A stretch of DNA of 64,000 nt from Microbacterium sp. ABRD28 (GCF_003850245.1 NZ_CP031015.1:2790001-2854000); one strand, 5' to 3'; shown: positions 39,797 to 49,173, counted from the first letter of the stretch. Made by a program: numbers and translations. The notes: generated from the letters alone by a model not told the origin.

Positions 39797-40786
39797 ATGC
39801 GCTCCACCACGACGACCACCTCCGCCCGCCGCACCCGTCGCGCCGCTGACCGGCGCTCACGCCGCCGGCCCGCCCTCGTCGTCGCCGGCCTGAGCTTCTC
39901 GGTCCTCGCGGCCGTCGGCATCACCGCGACCGCACCCACGGCCGCGGCATCGTCGACGACCGCCTTCGGCCCGGTCACGCTCGCCTCGTACACGACGGCG
40001 TCGACCTCGCCCCTGGCCGCGAACACGGCGGCGGATGCGACCGCCGACGTCGACGCGACGGCGACCGACGCGGCCGGCGCGGCCCTGGCCGCCGCCGACA
40101 CGATCGAGGCCGACATCCAGGCGGCAGCACTCGACATCGGCGAGGCCGACCCGACCGTCGACACCGCTGAGCTCGAAGCGGCGCTCGCGAGGCTGCAGGC
40201 AGCCGACGTCCTGCCCGCGGCGTTCCTGCCCGATCTCGCCGACGACGTGACCGACGCGGTGGCGGAAGTCGACCAGCGGGTCACCCAGCTGCGGGGCAGC
40301 CTCGACGGAGCGCTGGCGAAGAAGGCCGAGGAAGAGGCCGCCGAGAAGGCACGTCTCGAGGCCGAGGCGGCGGCCGCAGCGGCGGCCGAGGCAGCCGCTC
40401 AGGCCCGGAGCACCCCGAGCGGAAGCGGCGGCGGGGGCGGTGGCTTCATCCCCACCGGCGGTAGCACCGGCGGCGACAACAGCCCCGCGGGCGCTCAGGC
40501 GACCGCCCGGGCGATGCTCGGCAACTACGGCTGGGGCGATGACCAGTTCTCATGCCTGGTGTCGCTGTGGAACAAGGAGTCGGGCTGGAACTACCAGGCC
40601 TACAACGCCTCGAGCGGTGCGTTCGGCATTCCACAGGCCCTCCCCGGCAACAAGATGGCCTCGGCCGGCGCCGACTGGCAGACCAACGCCGCCACGCAGA
40701 TCTCGTGGGGACTCGGCTACATCTCCGGCCGCTACGGCACCCCCTGCGGCGCCTGGAACCACTCGCAGTCGGTCGGCTGGTACTGA
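39797..40786 (+). CDS. Secreted transglycosylase-like (aggregation-promoting-factor type) protein
   Basis: The 329-residue product has a basic N-terminus rich in Thr/Arg, a signal helix (PALVVAGLSFSVLAAVGITATAP) and a helical Ala/Glu-rich stalk (about 60-215, coiled-coil-like EEEAAEKARLEAEAAA). A Gly-rich hinge leads to a C-terminal lysozyme-like domain: CLVSLWNKESGWNYQAYN with the catalytic-type Glu, then GAFGIPQALPGNKM and WGLGYISGRYGTPCGAW with a Cys pair. It probably acts on peptidoglycan. The ATG at 39797 is chosen over one 48 bp upstream. The gap 39597-39796 holds its promoter and two direct CCAGACTC repeats. Confidence 0.85.
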   Translation: MRSTTTTTSARRTRRAADRRSRRRPALVVAGLSFSVLAAVGITATAPTAAASSTTAFGPVTLASYTTASTSPLAANTAADATADVDATATDAAGAALAAADTIEADIQAAALDIGEADPTVDTAELEAALARLQAADVLPAAFLPDLADDVTDAVAEVDQRVTQLRGSLDGALAKKAEEEAAEKARLEAEAAAAAAAEAAAQARSTPSGSGGGGGGFIPTGGSTGGDNSPAGAQATARAMLGNYGWGDDQFSCLVSLWNKESGWNYQAYNASSGAFGIPQALPGNKMASAGADWQTNAATQISWGLGYISGRYGTPCGAWNHSQSVGWY

Positions 40787-40804
40787 GCTCAGACCCGACG
40801 CGAC

Positions 40805-41113
40805 TCACTCGGCTGGCGGATCACCGAAAGGTTCGATCCGCCAGCCGACGCGTTCCAGGGCCGCTGCCAGGCGCAGCGCATCCTCCCGCGCCGCGGCAGG
40901 CTCGTGCGAGCAGACGTCGACGGCGAACGGCGGCGGTTCGGCGAAGCGGGGCAGATCGACCATCGCCCACGATTTCGCACTGACCCACACCCGCGGGTCG
41001 GCTGAACCGGCATCCTGGACCTCGCCGTCGGACACCAGTGCGATGACGGCGAGCGCGTCAGGCTTCGCAATGGGAAGATTCACCACGAGCGAGACCACGT
41101 GCACGACCTCCAT
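40805..41113 (-). CDS. Small hypothetical protein, paralogue of the gene at 49174
   Basis: The 102-residue product has no named domain. It shares a clear block with the 131-residue protein at 49174-49569: DPRVW..., DLPRFAEPPPFAVDV and PAAAREDALRLAAALE here, against HPRIPL..., EIPKFGEPPPLAIDV and PAAARREAIALRGVLR there. It is convergent with the transglycosylase-like gene; its last codons lie inside the shared terminator hairpin. Function unknown, probably cytoplasmic. Confidence 0.65.
   Translation of the reverse strand: MEVVHVVSLVVNLPIAKPDALAVIALVSDGEVQDAGSADPRVWVSAKSWAMVDLPRFAEPPPFAVDVCSHEPAAAREDALRLAAALERVGWRIEPFGDPPAE
40809..40848. terminator. Bidirectional terminator between convergent genes
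   Basis: TCGGCTGGCGGATC (40809-40822) and GATCCGCCAGCCGA (40835-40848) form a 14-bp perfect stem with a 12-nt loop. It begins 22 bp after the transglycosylase-like stop and also encodes the last residues of the minus-strand hypothetical protein. Confidence 0.75.
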
Positions 41114-41197
41114 GGTCGCAGACCCCGACCCCGCCGAGGTCGAACCGGTTCGGTGTCCGATGATCAGGGATGACCCGGCACGGCCGGGTCGCCCGCC

Positions 41198-42010
41198 TCA
41201 CCGTCCGAAGAAGTCACCAAGGGCGCCGAACTGGTCGCCGATGTTCGAGACCTGATCACCGAATCCCGACACGACGTCCCCGGCGCCTCCGACCAGGCCC
41301 TCCGCGCCCTCGGCGAAGCCCGAGACGTCGACGCCGTCCGCTAGGCCCGTGAGGTCGACACCGTCGGCGAGGGCGTCGAAGTCGACCCCGAACCCCGCGG
41401 CCTGCTCGAGGAGCGGCGTCGCCACCGAGCTGACCACCGCGGCTCCCGCCACCGCTCCGAGGACTCCGATGGCGAGGCCGCCGGCGCCGACCATCGCCGC
41501 ACCGCCTCCGACCCGGCCGAGAAGGCCGCGCATCCGGCCAGGGCGCAGGGCCTCGGCGCGGCCCGCCGCACGAGCGAGGTCTTCCGGAGCGGCCGACCGC
41601 GGTCGCTCCGCGGGCGGGAACTCTGTCCGCATGCGCGACTCGATCTGCTGGCGCTGCTGCGGAGTAAGCCGGGCGAACGCCTCGCGATGGATCTGCTCCA
41701 CCTGGTGCGGGTCGGCGGTTTGCATCAGATAGTCGTACCGGGCGATCGCCGCCCGGTCGGCCTCGCTCGGACGGCCGGAGGATGTGCCGCCCGCCGGTGG
41801 CGGCGTGGTCGAGGGACGACCGCGCGGCACGGACGAGGACGGCGGGGTGGTCGACCCGGCGCCCGCGGGGGGACGACCGTCACCGCCGAGTGCGTCGGCG
41901 GCGCTTCGGACGATCCCCCGCCAATCCGGGGAGGAGGAACTCTGGGCGGAGCCGCCCTGGTTGTCCAGCGCCTTGGCGGCCATGCCGATCAGCTTGGAGA
42001 GCTTGCTCAT
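41198..42010 (-). CDS. Hypothetical protein with central hydrophobic segment and degenerate VD-rich repeats
   Basis: I do not recognise a family. The 270-residue protein has a helical N-terminus, a Pro/Ser/Thr-rich linker (about 50-85) and a small helical domain (ARYDYLMQTADPHQVEQIH and LTPQQRQQIESRMR, about 90-130). One hydrophobic stretch follows (about 165-200). The tail repeats short units (ALADGVDLTGLADGVDVSGFAEG) and then VSGFGDQVSNIGDQFGALGDFFG. The plan suggests a membrane-attached protein with an amphipathic, perhaps surface-interacting, tail. The ATG has AAGGGATCGTC in front. The gap 42011-42234 holds its promoter region and that of the phosphoesterase operon, with no further gene. 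Confidence 0.7.
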   Translation of the reverse strand: MSKLSKLIGMAAKALDNQGGSAQSSSSPDWRGIVRSAADALGGDGRPPAGAGSTTPPSSSVPRGRPSTTPPPAGGTSSGRPSEADRAAIARYDYLMQTADPHQVEQIHREAFARLTPQQRQQIESRMRTEFPPAERPRSAAPEDLARAAGRAEALRPGRMRGLLGRVGGGAAMVGAGGLAIGVLGAVAGAAVVSSVATPLLEQAAGFGVDFDALADGVDLTGLADGVDVSGFAEGAEGLVGGAGDVVSGFGDQVSNIGDQFGALGDFFGR

Positions 42011-42234
42011 GACGATCCCTTCTGAACGTCAAGGTCTCCTCCACCCTCACGGGCCGGTGGGCCGGAACGCCACGGGGCGTCCGTACTGACGGGTCCACCG
42101 CAATCGGGAGTACTCCCCTTGCCTCCCCCAACGGTAGCCAGGCGGACCTATGGATTCGCTTGAAAAAGAAGCGCGCACCTCCGCTGTTCCTGGCATGATG
42201 GCGTCACCCGATCCGCCCTGACCGAAGGGGCACG

Positions 42235-44025
42235 ATGCGCTCGCTCACGCGTCGACAGTTCCTTGCGCGCACCGCCGCGCTCGCCGCCGCGCTGTCCCTC
42301 GACCCCGACGATCTCGGTCGCCTCCTCGCCGCCGCCCCGACGGCGACGAGCGGCACCACCGACATCCCCTCCACGCTCCTGCAGACGATCCTGTACGGAC
42401 CGACGGTGCAGGGCAGCTACCGCCGGCTGGTCGCCGGACCTGGCGAACCCTACCTCCCCCGCGTGGACGTGCTCGGACGTGATCCCGACCCGTCCCGGAC
42501 GTCGCGGCGACGGTCGTTGCTCTACCTCGGCCATCTCTCCGATCTCCACGTCATCGACGCCCAGTCGCCGGGCCGGATCGAGCCGATGATCGTCCAGGAT
42601 CATTCGGCATGGGGCTCGGCGTTCCACCCGCACGATCCGCTGAGCCCCCACACGGTCGCGGCGATGGTGGGCGCGTTCCACGACGCGCGGTCCAGTCCGC
42701 TCACCGGAGCACCGATGGGAGCCGCAGTGGTCACGGGTGACAGCGCCGACATGCACTCGCACCTCGAGCTGCGCTGGTACATCGATCTGATGGACGGGCT
42801 GGCCATCGACCCCGCCACCGCGGGGCCGGTCTTCCAGGGCGTGCAGGCGTGGCCGGAAGCCATCTGGGCGTACCGCCCCGAGGATCCGACCGGCGGATCA
42901 TTCGGTGATTACGGCTTCCCGGCACTCCCCGACATGCTCGAGCGGGCGATCGCCGGCGAGATCCGTTCGACCGGGCTCCCCGCGCCCTGGTACGCCGTGT
43001 ACGGAAACCACGACACGCTCCTGCTCGGGACGTTCGAGCTCAGCCCCTCCCTGCATGCGCTCGCGGTCGGCGGGCGGAAGTCCTACACGCTGGATGCGAC
43101 GGCATCGACGTTCCTTCGCGGCTGGGCCGCGAGCGGCAGCGCGATCCAGCAGGGATGGGACGCCCTCAATCTCGCGTGGGGCCGTTCGGGCTTCCGCGCG
43201 GTCTCTGCGAACCCGGAACGCCGTATCTACGAGACGCGGGAATTCATGGCCGAGCATTTCGTGACGCAGCCCGAGCCGGGGCCGATCGGGCACGGGTTCA
43301 CCCGTCGGAACCTCCAGACGGGTGAGACGTGGTGGCGCGCCGAACTGAGTCCGCATGTGCGTGCGCTGGGCCTGGACACCTGCAACGCCGTCGCAGGCCC
43401 CGACGGCGCCCTCCCCGACGTGCAGTTCCGGTGGCTCCGCACCGAGCTCGAGCGCGCCCAGCGTGAGCAGAAGCTCGTGCTCATCCTCAGCCACCACAAC
43501 AGTCTGACCATGGAGAACACCGCTCAGCGCCCGGGCGAGACCGAGATCCTGCGTCACGGGCCCGAGGTGGTCGATCTCATCCTGCAGTTCCCCGTCGCCA
43601 TCGCCTGGCTGAACGGGCACACGCATCTGAATCAGATCCTCGCCCACCGATCAGGCGACCGAGGGTTCTGGGAGATCACGACGGCCTCGTGCATCGACTT
43701 CCCCCAGCAGCAGCAGGTCGTCGAGATCGTCGACAACCGGGATGGCACGCTGTCGCTGTTCACCACGGTTCTCGACCACGCCTCTCCGGTCTCACCGGGT
43801 GCGCCTGGCCGAACGGGTGACCTCGCCGCGCGGGCCCGCGAGCTGGCCGCCAACGACTGGGCCGAGACGCCGATCATGCGTCGAGGATCTCCGCTCGACC
43901 GCAACACCGAGCTCCTCCTCCCTTCCCCGTTCGATCTGGAGACCATCACCGACGCCTCCCTGGAGGCGCAGCGGATGACGGAGCGGGCGCGCATCCTCGC
44001 GCACGAAGAGCGGATCGCCTCATGA
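42235..44025 (+). CDS. Tat-exported metallophosphoesterase (TIGR03767-like)
   Basis: The 596-residue protein starts with a twin-arginine signal (LTRRQFLARTAALAAALSL). Calcineurin-type metal motifs follow in order: LGHLSDLHVID, VVTGDSADMH, AVYGNHDTLLLG, LILSHHN and LNGHTHLNQI. Length and spacing fit the actinobacterial metallophosphoesterase family of the PPA1498 type. It is exported folded with its metals and hydrolyses an unknown phosphoester outside the membrane. Its stop overlaps the next ATG by 4 bp; three genes in a row are coupled this way. Confidence 0.9.
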   Translation: MRSLTRRQFLARTAALAAALSLDPDDLGRLLAAAPTATSGTTDIPSTLLQTILYGPTVQGSYRRLVAGPGEPYLPRVDVLGRDPDPSRTSRRRSLLYLGHLSDLHVIDAQSPGRIEPMIVQDHSAWGSAFHPHDPLSPHTVAAMVGAFHDARSSPLTGAPMGAAVVTGDSADMHSHLELRWYIDLMDGLAIDPATAGPVFQGVQAWPEAIWAYRPEDPTGGSFGDYGFPALPDMLERAIAGEIRSTGLPAPWYAVYGNHDTLLLGTFELSPSLHALAVGGRKSYTLDATASTFLRGWAASGSAIQQGWDALNLAWGRSGFRAVSANPERRIYETREFMAEHFVTQPEPGPIGHGFTRRNLQTGETWWRAELSPHVRALGLDTCNAVAGPDGALPDVQFRWLRTELERAQREQKLVLILSHHNSLTMENTAQRPGETEILRHGPEVVDLILQFPVAIAWLNGHTHLNQILAHRSGDRGFWEITTASCIDFPQQQQVVEIVDNRDGTLSLFTTVLDHASPVSPGAPGRTGDLAARARELAANDWAETPIMRRGSPLDRNTELLLPSPFDLETITDASLEAQRMTERARILAHEERIAS

Positions 44026-44375
44026 TCGGTCGCTTCGCCTCGGCGGCCGCGTTGGCGCTCACCGTCGCAATCACTGCCGCGGGCTGTTCGCAGATCGCCG
44101 CGATCGCGCCGGTCGGCGGCGACAGGTTGGCAGAGGTCCGGTACGCCGTGAACGACATCCTCCTCGAGGAAGGGATCGACATCCTCGTCGCGCCGGTCTG
44201 CACGGTCGCGGCCGACGAGGTGACGGTCGCGTGCGAGGGATCGACCCGAGACGAGCGCGCGATCGACGCCGTCTCCGAGGCGGCATCATCCGATCAGATC
44301 GTCGTCCGCGTCGACGAAGAGGTCGTCTACGAGGGCTCGCTCATGACCGTCCTCGAGAGGGGATCGAGCGGATGA
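44022..44375 (+). CDS. Putative lipoprotein
   Basis: The 117-residue product has a short signal peptide and lipobox (ALTVAITAAGC, Cys near residue 22). The mature part is about 95 residues with two further Cys (PVCTV, VACEG) that could form a disulfide. It overlaps the metallophosphoesterase stop and the next gene's start by 4 bp each, so the trio is made together. It may be a periplasm-side partner of the phosphoesterase; function unknown. Confidence 0.75.
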   Translation: MIGRFASAAALALTVAITAAGCSQIAAIAPVGGDRLAEVRYAVNDILLEEGIDILVAPVCTVAADEVTVACEGSTRDERAIDAVSEAASSDQIVVRVDEEVVYEGSLMTVLERGSSG

Positions 44376-44941
44376 GGCGGTCGCGCACCCTTCCGCTCCT
44401 CGTCGCCGCCGCCGCGATCGTCATCGGTGCCCTTCTCCAGGCCGCCACCGCCGTCCCGGGCCTCGGGCGCGTGGCCCCGGTGTGGTTCGTGCTGGCCGCC
44501 CTCGCCTCGCTCCTCGTCCTGTGGGCGCAGCTCAGCGGCCTCACGTGGGCGATCATGGCTCTCGATCGCGGCGCAGCATCCGTCCGAGTGCTCCCGATCG
44601 CGGCATGGTCGGGGATCACCCTGATCGTCGTCGGGGTGCTGCTCGTGGTCTTTCCGCTCGGTGCGGCGCTCGCGGGGCTCGCGGCGCTCTTCGTCCTCCC
44701 CGGTGCGAGTTCCGGTATGGGGCACGCCCTCCGGGAGGCGGGACGCATGATTCGGCGTCATCCCTGGCGATCAGTCCTCCTCGCGCTCGGCGCGATCATC
44801 GCCCTCGTCACGCTCGCGGTCGTGGCGGTCGCCGCAGGCCTGTTCCTGACCGGGTTGCTGGGCGGAATGGCGATGTGGATCGCCTTCGGCACCGCGGCGG
44901 CGGTTCTGCTCGCCGCGGCGGCGCACCTCCAGGCGATGTGA
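44372..44941 (+). CDS. Integral membrane protein, third gene of the phosphoesterase operon
   Basis: The 189-residue protein has about five hydrophobic helices (9-30, 36-57, 70-103, 125-150, 155-185) and basic loops (HALREAGRMIRRHPWRS). No transport signature is recognised. The ATG overlaps the lipoprotein stop by 4 bp, which fixes the start. It probably anchors or serves the exported phosphoesterase/lipoprotein pair. Confidence 0.75.
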   Translation: MRRSRTLPLLVAAAAIVIGALLQAATAVPGLGRVAPVWFVLAALASLLVLWAQLSGLTWAIMALDRGAASVRVLPIAAWSGITLIVVGVLLVVFPLGAALAGLAALFVLPGASSGMGHALREAGRMIRRHPWRSVLLALGAIIALVTLAVVAVAAGLFLTGLLGGMAMWIAFGTAAAVLLAAAAHLQAM

Positions 44942-44944
44942 CGA

Positions 44945-46654
44945 TCAGACCGGTCCGCGGGAACCGAGGACGCCCGCCAGGAGCGCATGCAGAAGCGGCG
45001 GCACTGAGGCGATGAGGAGGATCGTTCCGAACACCGGATCGTCGGGTCGGAGCAGGATGCCGCCGATGAGGAGGGCACCGAACAGCACCGCCGAGAGAAG
45101 GCGACGCCCGAGGCGCTCGAGCCGCGCGAGGCGACGGTCGACCCGCGGCGCGTCGACCGCGAGGCGCCCCTCCTCCATACGGGTGGCGAGCTTGTCGATC
45201 CGGCGCGGGAGGCGCGCGACGAGCCCCACGGTGTCGACCGCCTGACGCGTGACGGCCTGCACGACGTTGCCCCGCTCCTCGCGCAACAGGGTGGCGGCGT
45301 ACGGCTCGACGGCCTCCCAGATGTTGAAGGCGGGGTCGAGCGCACTCGACACACCGGAGGTGAGCGACATCGCCCGGATGACCAGGAGGAAGTTCTCCGG
45401 CAGCTGGAAGGGAAGCGCCCGGACGAGATCGCCGAACTCGATCGCGAAGTCACGGAATTCGCGGGGATCGACCTCGGCGAGCTCGGCGAACCCCATGCCG
45501 CCGAACCGCGCGAACAGCTGCGTCATGGCTCGCTCGAGCTCGGCGGTGTCGGCCGAGGGAAGCAGAACCCCGACCTCGCGGATGCTGTCGACGAGGCCCA
45601 CGCCATCGCGCGCCGCGACGGCGATCACGAGGCGCCGAAGCCCGGCGCGAAGCGAATCGGGGACCTGGCCCATCATCCCGAAATCGATGAAGGTGAGCGT
45701 CCAGCCCTCCGCCCCGCCCTCCTCCGCGGTACCGGGCTCACTCGCCGAGGGGGTGACGAAGATGTTCCCCGGATGCGGGTCGGCGTGGAAGTAGCCGTTG
45801 CCGAACAGCTGCTGGAACATCACCGAGGCGAAGGCCAACGCGACGTCGGTGGGGTCGATCCCCGCGGCGACGAGCGCCTCGCGGTCGTTGATCTTGATCG
45901 CCGTCACGTCCTGGAGCGTCAGGACGCGCCGGGTCGATCGCTCCCACACGACCGCGGGCGTCGCCACGCGGGAGTCATCGGCGAAATCCCGCGCGAATCG
46001 CTCACCGTTGACGCCCTCCTGCAGGTAGTCGATCTCCTGCAGCGACGTCTCGGCGAACTCCTCGACGAGCTCCGGCATGTCCACCCGCCGCGAGACCAGC
46101 GACACCCTGCTGAGCCACACGCCGACTTTGCGCAGCGCCCGCAGGTCGACGTCGACGATCTGGTCGATGCCGGGGCGCTGGACCTTGACCACGACGTCGG
46201 TGAACCCGGCGAGCTCAGCGTCAGCGGTCGACAGCCGCGCCCGGTGCGCCTGCCCGAGCGAGGCCGCGGCGACCGGTTGCGGGTCGACGAACGAGAAAGC
46301 CTGCTCGAGCGGCACGCCGAGCTCGCTCTCGGCCAACGCACGGATCCGGTCGAACGCGACCGGGGGCACTTCGTCCTGCAGGCCCTCCAGTTCCTTCGTG
46401 ATCTCGGGCGGCAGGATGTCGAGCCGGGACGAGAGGAACTGGCCCACCTTGATCATGAGACCGCCGAGGTCCACGGCGAGCGCGTGGAAGCGCTGGGCGA
46501 TCCGTCGCATCCGCCGCGCGCGCCCGCGCGCCACGAGGGCGGTGAGTCCGAACCTCGGAAGGAACAGCTCCCACCACCACGTCTGCAGCATGACGCGCAG
46601 CGCGAAGCGGGTGATGCGGCGGTAGCGAGCGCGCATCCGTCGGGCGTCGGTCAT
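44945..46654 (-). CDS. UbiB/ABC1-family atypical kinase
   Basis: The 569-residue protein is an AarF/UbiB/COQ8-type atypical kinase or ATPase linked to quinone biosynthesis or transport. The family KxGQ motif is KVGQF (69-73). An Ala-rich nucleotide loop (VAAASLGQAHRA) replaces the usual Gly-rich loop. FHADPHPGNI and FIDFGMMGQVP supply the catalytic Asn and metal-binding Asp. Two membrane helices end the protein (about 520-565). AGGAGAA precedes the ATG. It follows a PadR regulator by 37 bp on the same strand, so the regulator probably controls it. Confidence 0.92.
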   Translation of the reverse strand: MTDARRMRARYRRITRFALRVMLQTWWWELFLPRFGLTALVARGRARRMRRIAQRFHALAVDLGGLMIKVGQFLSSRLDILPPEITKELEGLQDEVPPVAFDRIRALAESELGVPLEQAFSFVDPQPVAAASLGQAHRARLSTADAELAGFTDVVVKVQRPGIDQIVDVDLRALRKVGVWLSRVSLVSRRVDMPELVEEFAETSLQEIDYLQEGVNGERFARDFADDSRVATPAVVWERSTRRVLTLQDVTAIKINDREALVAAGIDPTDVALAFASVMFQQLFGNGYFHADPHPGNIFVTPSASEPGTAEEGGAEGWTLTFIDFGMMGQVPDSLRAGLRRLVIAVAARDGVGLVDSIREVGVLLPSADTAELERAMTQLFARFGGMGFAELAEVDPREFRDFAIEFGDLVRALPFQLPENFLLVIRAMSLTSGVSSALDPAFNIWEAVEPYAATLLREERGNVVQAVTRQAVDTVGLVARLPRRIDKLATRMEEGRLAVDAPRVDRRLARLERLGRRLLSAVLFGALLIGGILLRPDDPVFGTILLIASVPPLLHALLAGVLGSRGPV

Positions 46655-46691
46655 CGATTCTCCTGGACGCCGACGCACGAGTGGCGTCGAA

Positions 46692-47276
46692 TCAGCTCTG
46701 GGCGAGGATGGAGTAGAGCCTACGGCGCGCGTCCTCGAGGACGGCGACAGCCTCTTCCACCTGAGCCGACGAGCCGGAGCGCGCCACCTGTGCCGCGGCC
46801 TGTGCCAGATCGAGACCAGCCTTAGGGAGAGCCGTCATGCGCGGCGACTCACGGTGCGACGCCCCGCCGGACTCCCAGGGCGCTCCGCGTTCGGCGGCGG
46901 CCTCGGCCTCGGCGATTCCGCCCTCGGTCAGGCTGTAGGTCTTGCGCCCATCCGCTTCCGTGGCCTCGATCAGGCCTTCGTCAGCGAGGAGCTGGAGCGT
47001 GGGGTAGACCGAGCCGGCGCTGGGCTTCCAGCTGCCGCCGCTGCGTTCCTCGATGAGCTGGATGATCTGGTAGCCGTGCATGGGGCGCTCCAGCAGAAGG
47101 GTGAGGACGGCCGTGCGCACGTCGCCTCGGTTCATCCGCGGCGCGGACCCGCTGCCGACGCCCTTCTCGAAGGCGGAGCGCAACTGGTCCATGGCCTCCG
47201 CGATGTTCGACATCGGCCATCCCGACGCCGACCCGCCGCGCCCCGAGAATGCTTCGCCGAAGAATGAGTTGCTCAT
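46692..47276 (-). CDS. PadR-family transcriptional regulator
   Basis: The 194-residue protein has a Gly/Ser-rich N-terminus and a PadR winged helix (about 48-125): VRTAVLTLLLERPMHGYQIIQ, SVYPTLQLLADEGLI and RKTYSLTEGG. A helical dimerisation tail ends the protein. GGAGG stands six bases before the ATG at 47276. An imperfect palindrome lies just upstream, so autorepression is likely. The next gene on the transcript is the UbiB-type kinase. The inducer is unknown. Confidence 0.9.
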   Translation of the reverse strand: MSNSFFGEAFSGRGGSASGWPMSNIAEAMDQLRSAFEKGVGSGSAPRMNRGDVRTAVLTLLLERPMHGYQIIQLIEERSGGSWKPSAGSVYPTLQLLADEGLIEATEADGRKTYSLTEGGIAEAEAAAERGAPWESGGASHRESPRMTALPKAGLDLAQAAAQVARSGSSAQVEEAVAVLEDARRRLYSILAQS

Positions 47277-47313
47277 GATGACCTCCTCCGCTCCGTCGCG
47301 GTCGCGACGTCGA

Positions 47314-47345
47314 GCGATACTCAACGATATGTCGTTATGCATCGC
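47314..47345. promoter_or_regulatory. PadR operator (imperfect palindrome)
   Basis: AACGA (47323-47327) and TCGTT (47332-47336) flank TATG, and the outer arms GCGAT (47314-47318) and ATCGC (47341-47345) match again. The 32-bp element lies 37 bp upstream of the padR ATG in the region where its promoter must be. Size and symmetry suit a PadR dimer site. Confidence 0.65.
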
Positions 47346-47412
47346 TGAGGGTCGGCATGGAGCAAACTCGCAGGCGCGGGGCGCCCCGGGGCACCCTGGG
47401 GCGCCGCCGGAT

Positions 47413-48528
47413 TCAGACCGATGTGCGTGCGTCCCGTCGCGCGAGGATCTCCGCCCGCTCGTACTGCGGCGCGAGCGACCACTCCTCCCCCAGGTGGCGC
47501 GCGGCGGTCACGGGCCAGAGGGGGTCGAGAAGGAACTCCCGCGCGAGCGCGACGAGGTCGGCGTCTCCGGCATCGAGGATCTCCTCGGCCTGTTCGGGGT
47601 CGCGGATCAGACCCACGGCCGCCGTGAGCACCTGGGCCTCCTGCCGGATGCGGCGGGAGAACGGCACCTGATACCCCGGTCCGACGGGGATCCGCGCGTC
47701 GGCGACGTTGCCGCCCGTCGAGACGTGCACGACGTCCACGCCGCGCTCTCGAAGCAGGCCGGCGAGCCGCACGCTGTCATCCGCCGTCCAGCCGGCCGGT
47801 TCCACCCAGTCGGTGGCCGAGATCCTCACGAAGATCGGCGTCTGGTCGCCGACCGCCTGCCGCACCGCATCCGTCACCTGCTCGAGGAGCCGCACGCGGT
47901 TCTCGAAAGAGCCGCCGTACTCGTCGGTGCGGGTGTTCGACACGGGCGAGAGGAACTCGTGCAGCAGATACCCGTGGGCGGCGTGGATCTCGATGACGTC
48001 GTAGCCGGCCTCACGCGCACGTTCCGCAGCGGCGGCGAACTGCCCGATGACCTCGTCGATTCCCGCACGGTCCAGCGCCGTCGGAACCTGCTTGCCGGGC
48101 GCGAACGCCACGGCGCTCGGGGCGACCGGCTGCCAGTCGGCGGCAGGCTCGTCACTCCCGAACGGGCCGTCGAACGGTCGCGGTGAACTCGCCTTCCGCC
48201 CGGCGTGGGCGAGCTGGATCCCGGCGGCCACGCCGTTGTCGCGGAAGAACCGGGTGAGCCGGCGGTGTGCGGCCACCTGCGTGTCGTTCCAGATGCCCAG
48301 GTCGTAGGCCGAGATGCGACCCTCGGCGCTGACCGCGGTCGCTTCGACGATGATGAGGCCGGGGCGCCCGAGTGACCGGGAACCGTAGTGCTGAACGTGC
48401 CAGTCGTTCGGTGCGCCGACGTCGGGTCCGTCGGGGTCGGCGGAGTACTGGCACATGGGCGCCATCACGATCCGGTTGGCCAGGGTGATGCCGCGCACGG
48501 TGAGCGGGCTGAACAGGGGGGATGTCAC
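47413..48528 (-). CDS. Old yellow enzyme (YqjM-like NADPH:flavin oxidoreductase)
   Basis: The 371-residue protein is a class III (YqjM/thermophilic-like) old yellow enzyme that reduces activated C=C bonds with NADPH and FMN. VMAPMCQYSA puts Cys26 at the position of the redox-tuning Cys of YqjM. IQLAHAGRKAS and IHAAHGYLLHEFLSP carry the substrate-binding His residues, and YGGSFENRVRLL is the family signature. Start is the GTG at 48528, with GGAGG eight bases before. It stands alone. Confidence 0.92.
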   Translation of the reverse strand: MTSPLFSPLTVRGITLANRIVMAPMCQYSADPDGPDVGAPNDWHVQHYGSRSLGRPGLIIVEATAVSAEGRISAYDLGIWNDTQVAAHRRLTRFFRDNGVAAGIQLAHAGRKASSPRPFDGPFGSDEPAADWQPVAPSAVAFAPGKQVPTALDRAGIDEVIGQFAAAAERAREAGYDVIEIHAAHGYLLHEFLSPVSNTRTDEYGGSFENRVRLLEQVTDAVRQAVGDQTPIFVRISATDWVEPAGWTADDSVRLAGLLRERGVDVVHVSTGGNVADARIPVGPGYQVPFSRRIRQEAQVLTAAVGLIRDPEQAEEILDAGDADLVALAREFLLDPLWPVTAARHLGEEWSLAPQYERAEILARRDARTSV

Positions 48529-48602
48529 GGGCGTACCTCCATTGATCGCAACGCCGCCGGCGCGGCAGGGAATTCCCACCGGGGAAGGGAGTGGTGGTGC
48601 GC

Positions 48603-49118
48603 TCAGTCGCGCGCGGCGACGTCGACCTGGAGCTCGGCGGCGATCCGCTCGAGGTCGGCGATGACCGCGGCGACCTCGACCGAGGGCGGCACCACGGCCG
48701 AGACGGTCGCCTCGAACAGGCGACCGCCGGCCATCGCCGCATCGCGGGTCTCGGTCCTCATCCGGTCGATGCTCACGCCGTGGGAGCCGAGGGCTGCGGA
48801 GATCTCGTGGACGATCCCCGGGTGATCATTGCCGAGCACGGTGAAAGACAGGCGGCGCGACGTCGTGTCGTGCGGCGCACCGCCCCCTTCCCCCGGCACA
48901 CTCACCGTGACGAGCCCAGGGACCGCATCCAGAGCCGCCTGCAGGTCGTCGAGTCGCTCCTCGGGCACCGACACCTGCACGACGCCGGCGAAGGCCCCGG
49001 CGAGCTCTGCCAGCTCGCTGTGCTCCCAGTTGCCGCCGTGGGCGTCGATCACCTCGGCCACCGCGGCCACGAGGCCGGCGCGGTCGGTTCCGACGAGGGT
49101 GAGCACGAGGATCGCCAT
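48603..49118 (-). CDS. Tandem ACT-domain protein (GcvR-like)
   Basis: The 171-residue protein is two ACT domains in tandem (1-75 and 90-165). The first begins MAILVLTLVGTDRAGLVAAVAEVI and the second LSFTVLGNDHPGIVHEISAAL; both have the Gly turn that usually binds an amino acid. The plan matches GcvR, the glycine-cleavage repressor accessory factor, but no DNA-binding domain is present and no glycine genes adjoin, so the role is open. A minus-strand upstream extension of the frame is antisense to the next gene and was not used. Confidence 0.85.
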   Translation of the reverse strand: MAILVLTLVGTDRAGLVAAVAEVIDAHGGNWEHSELAELAGAFAGVVQVSVPEERLDDLQAALDAVPGLVTVSVPGEGGGAPHDTTSRRLSFTVLGNDHPGIVHEISAALGSHGVSIDRMRTETRDAAMAGGRLFEATVSAVVPPSVEVAAVIADLERIAAELQVDVAARD

Positions 49119-49173
49119 GGATTCAGCGTACGACTCCGCGCCACGCGTCGCCGGGGGCTGGTTGACTGGATTC

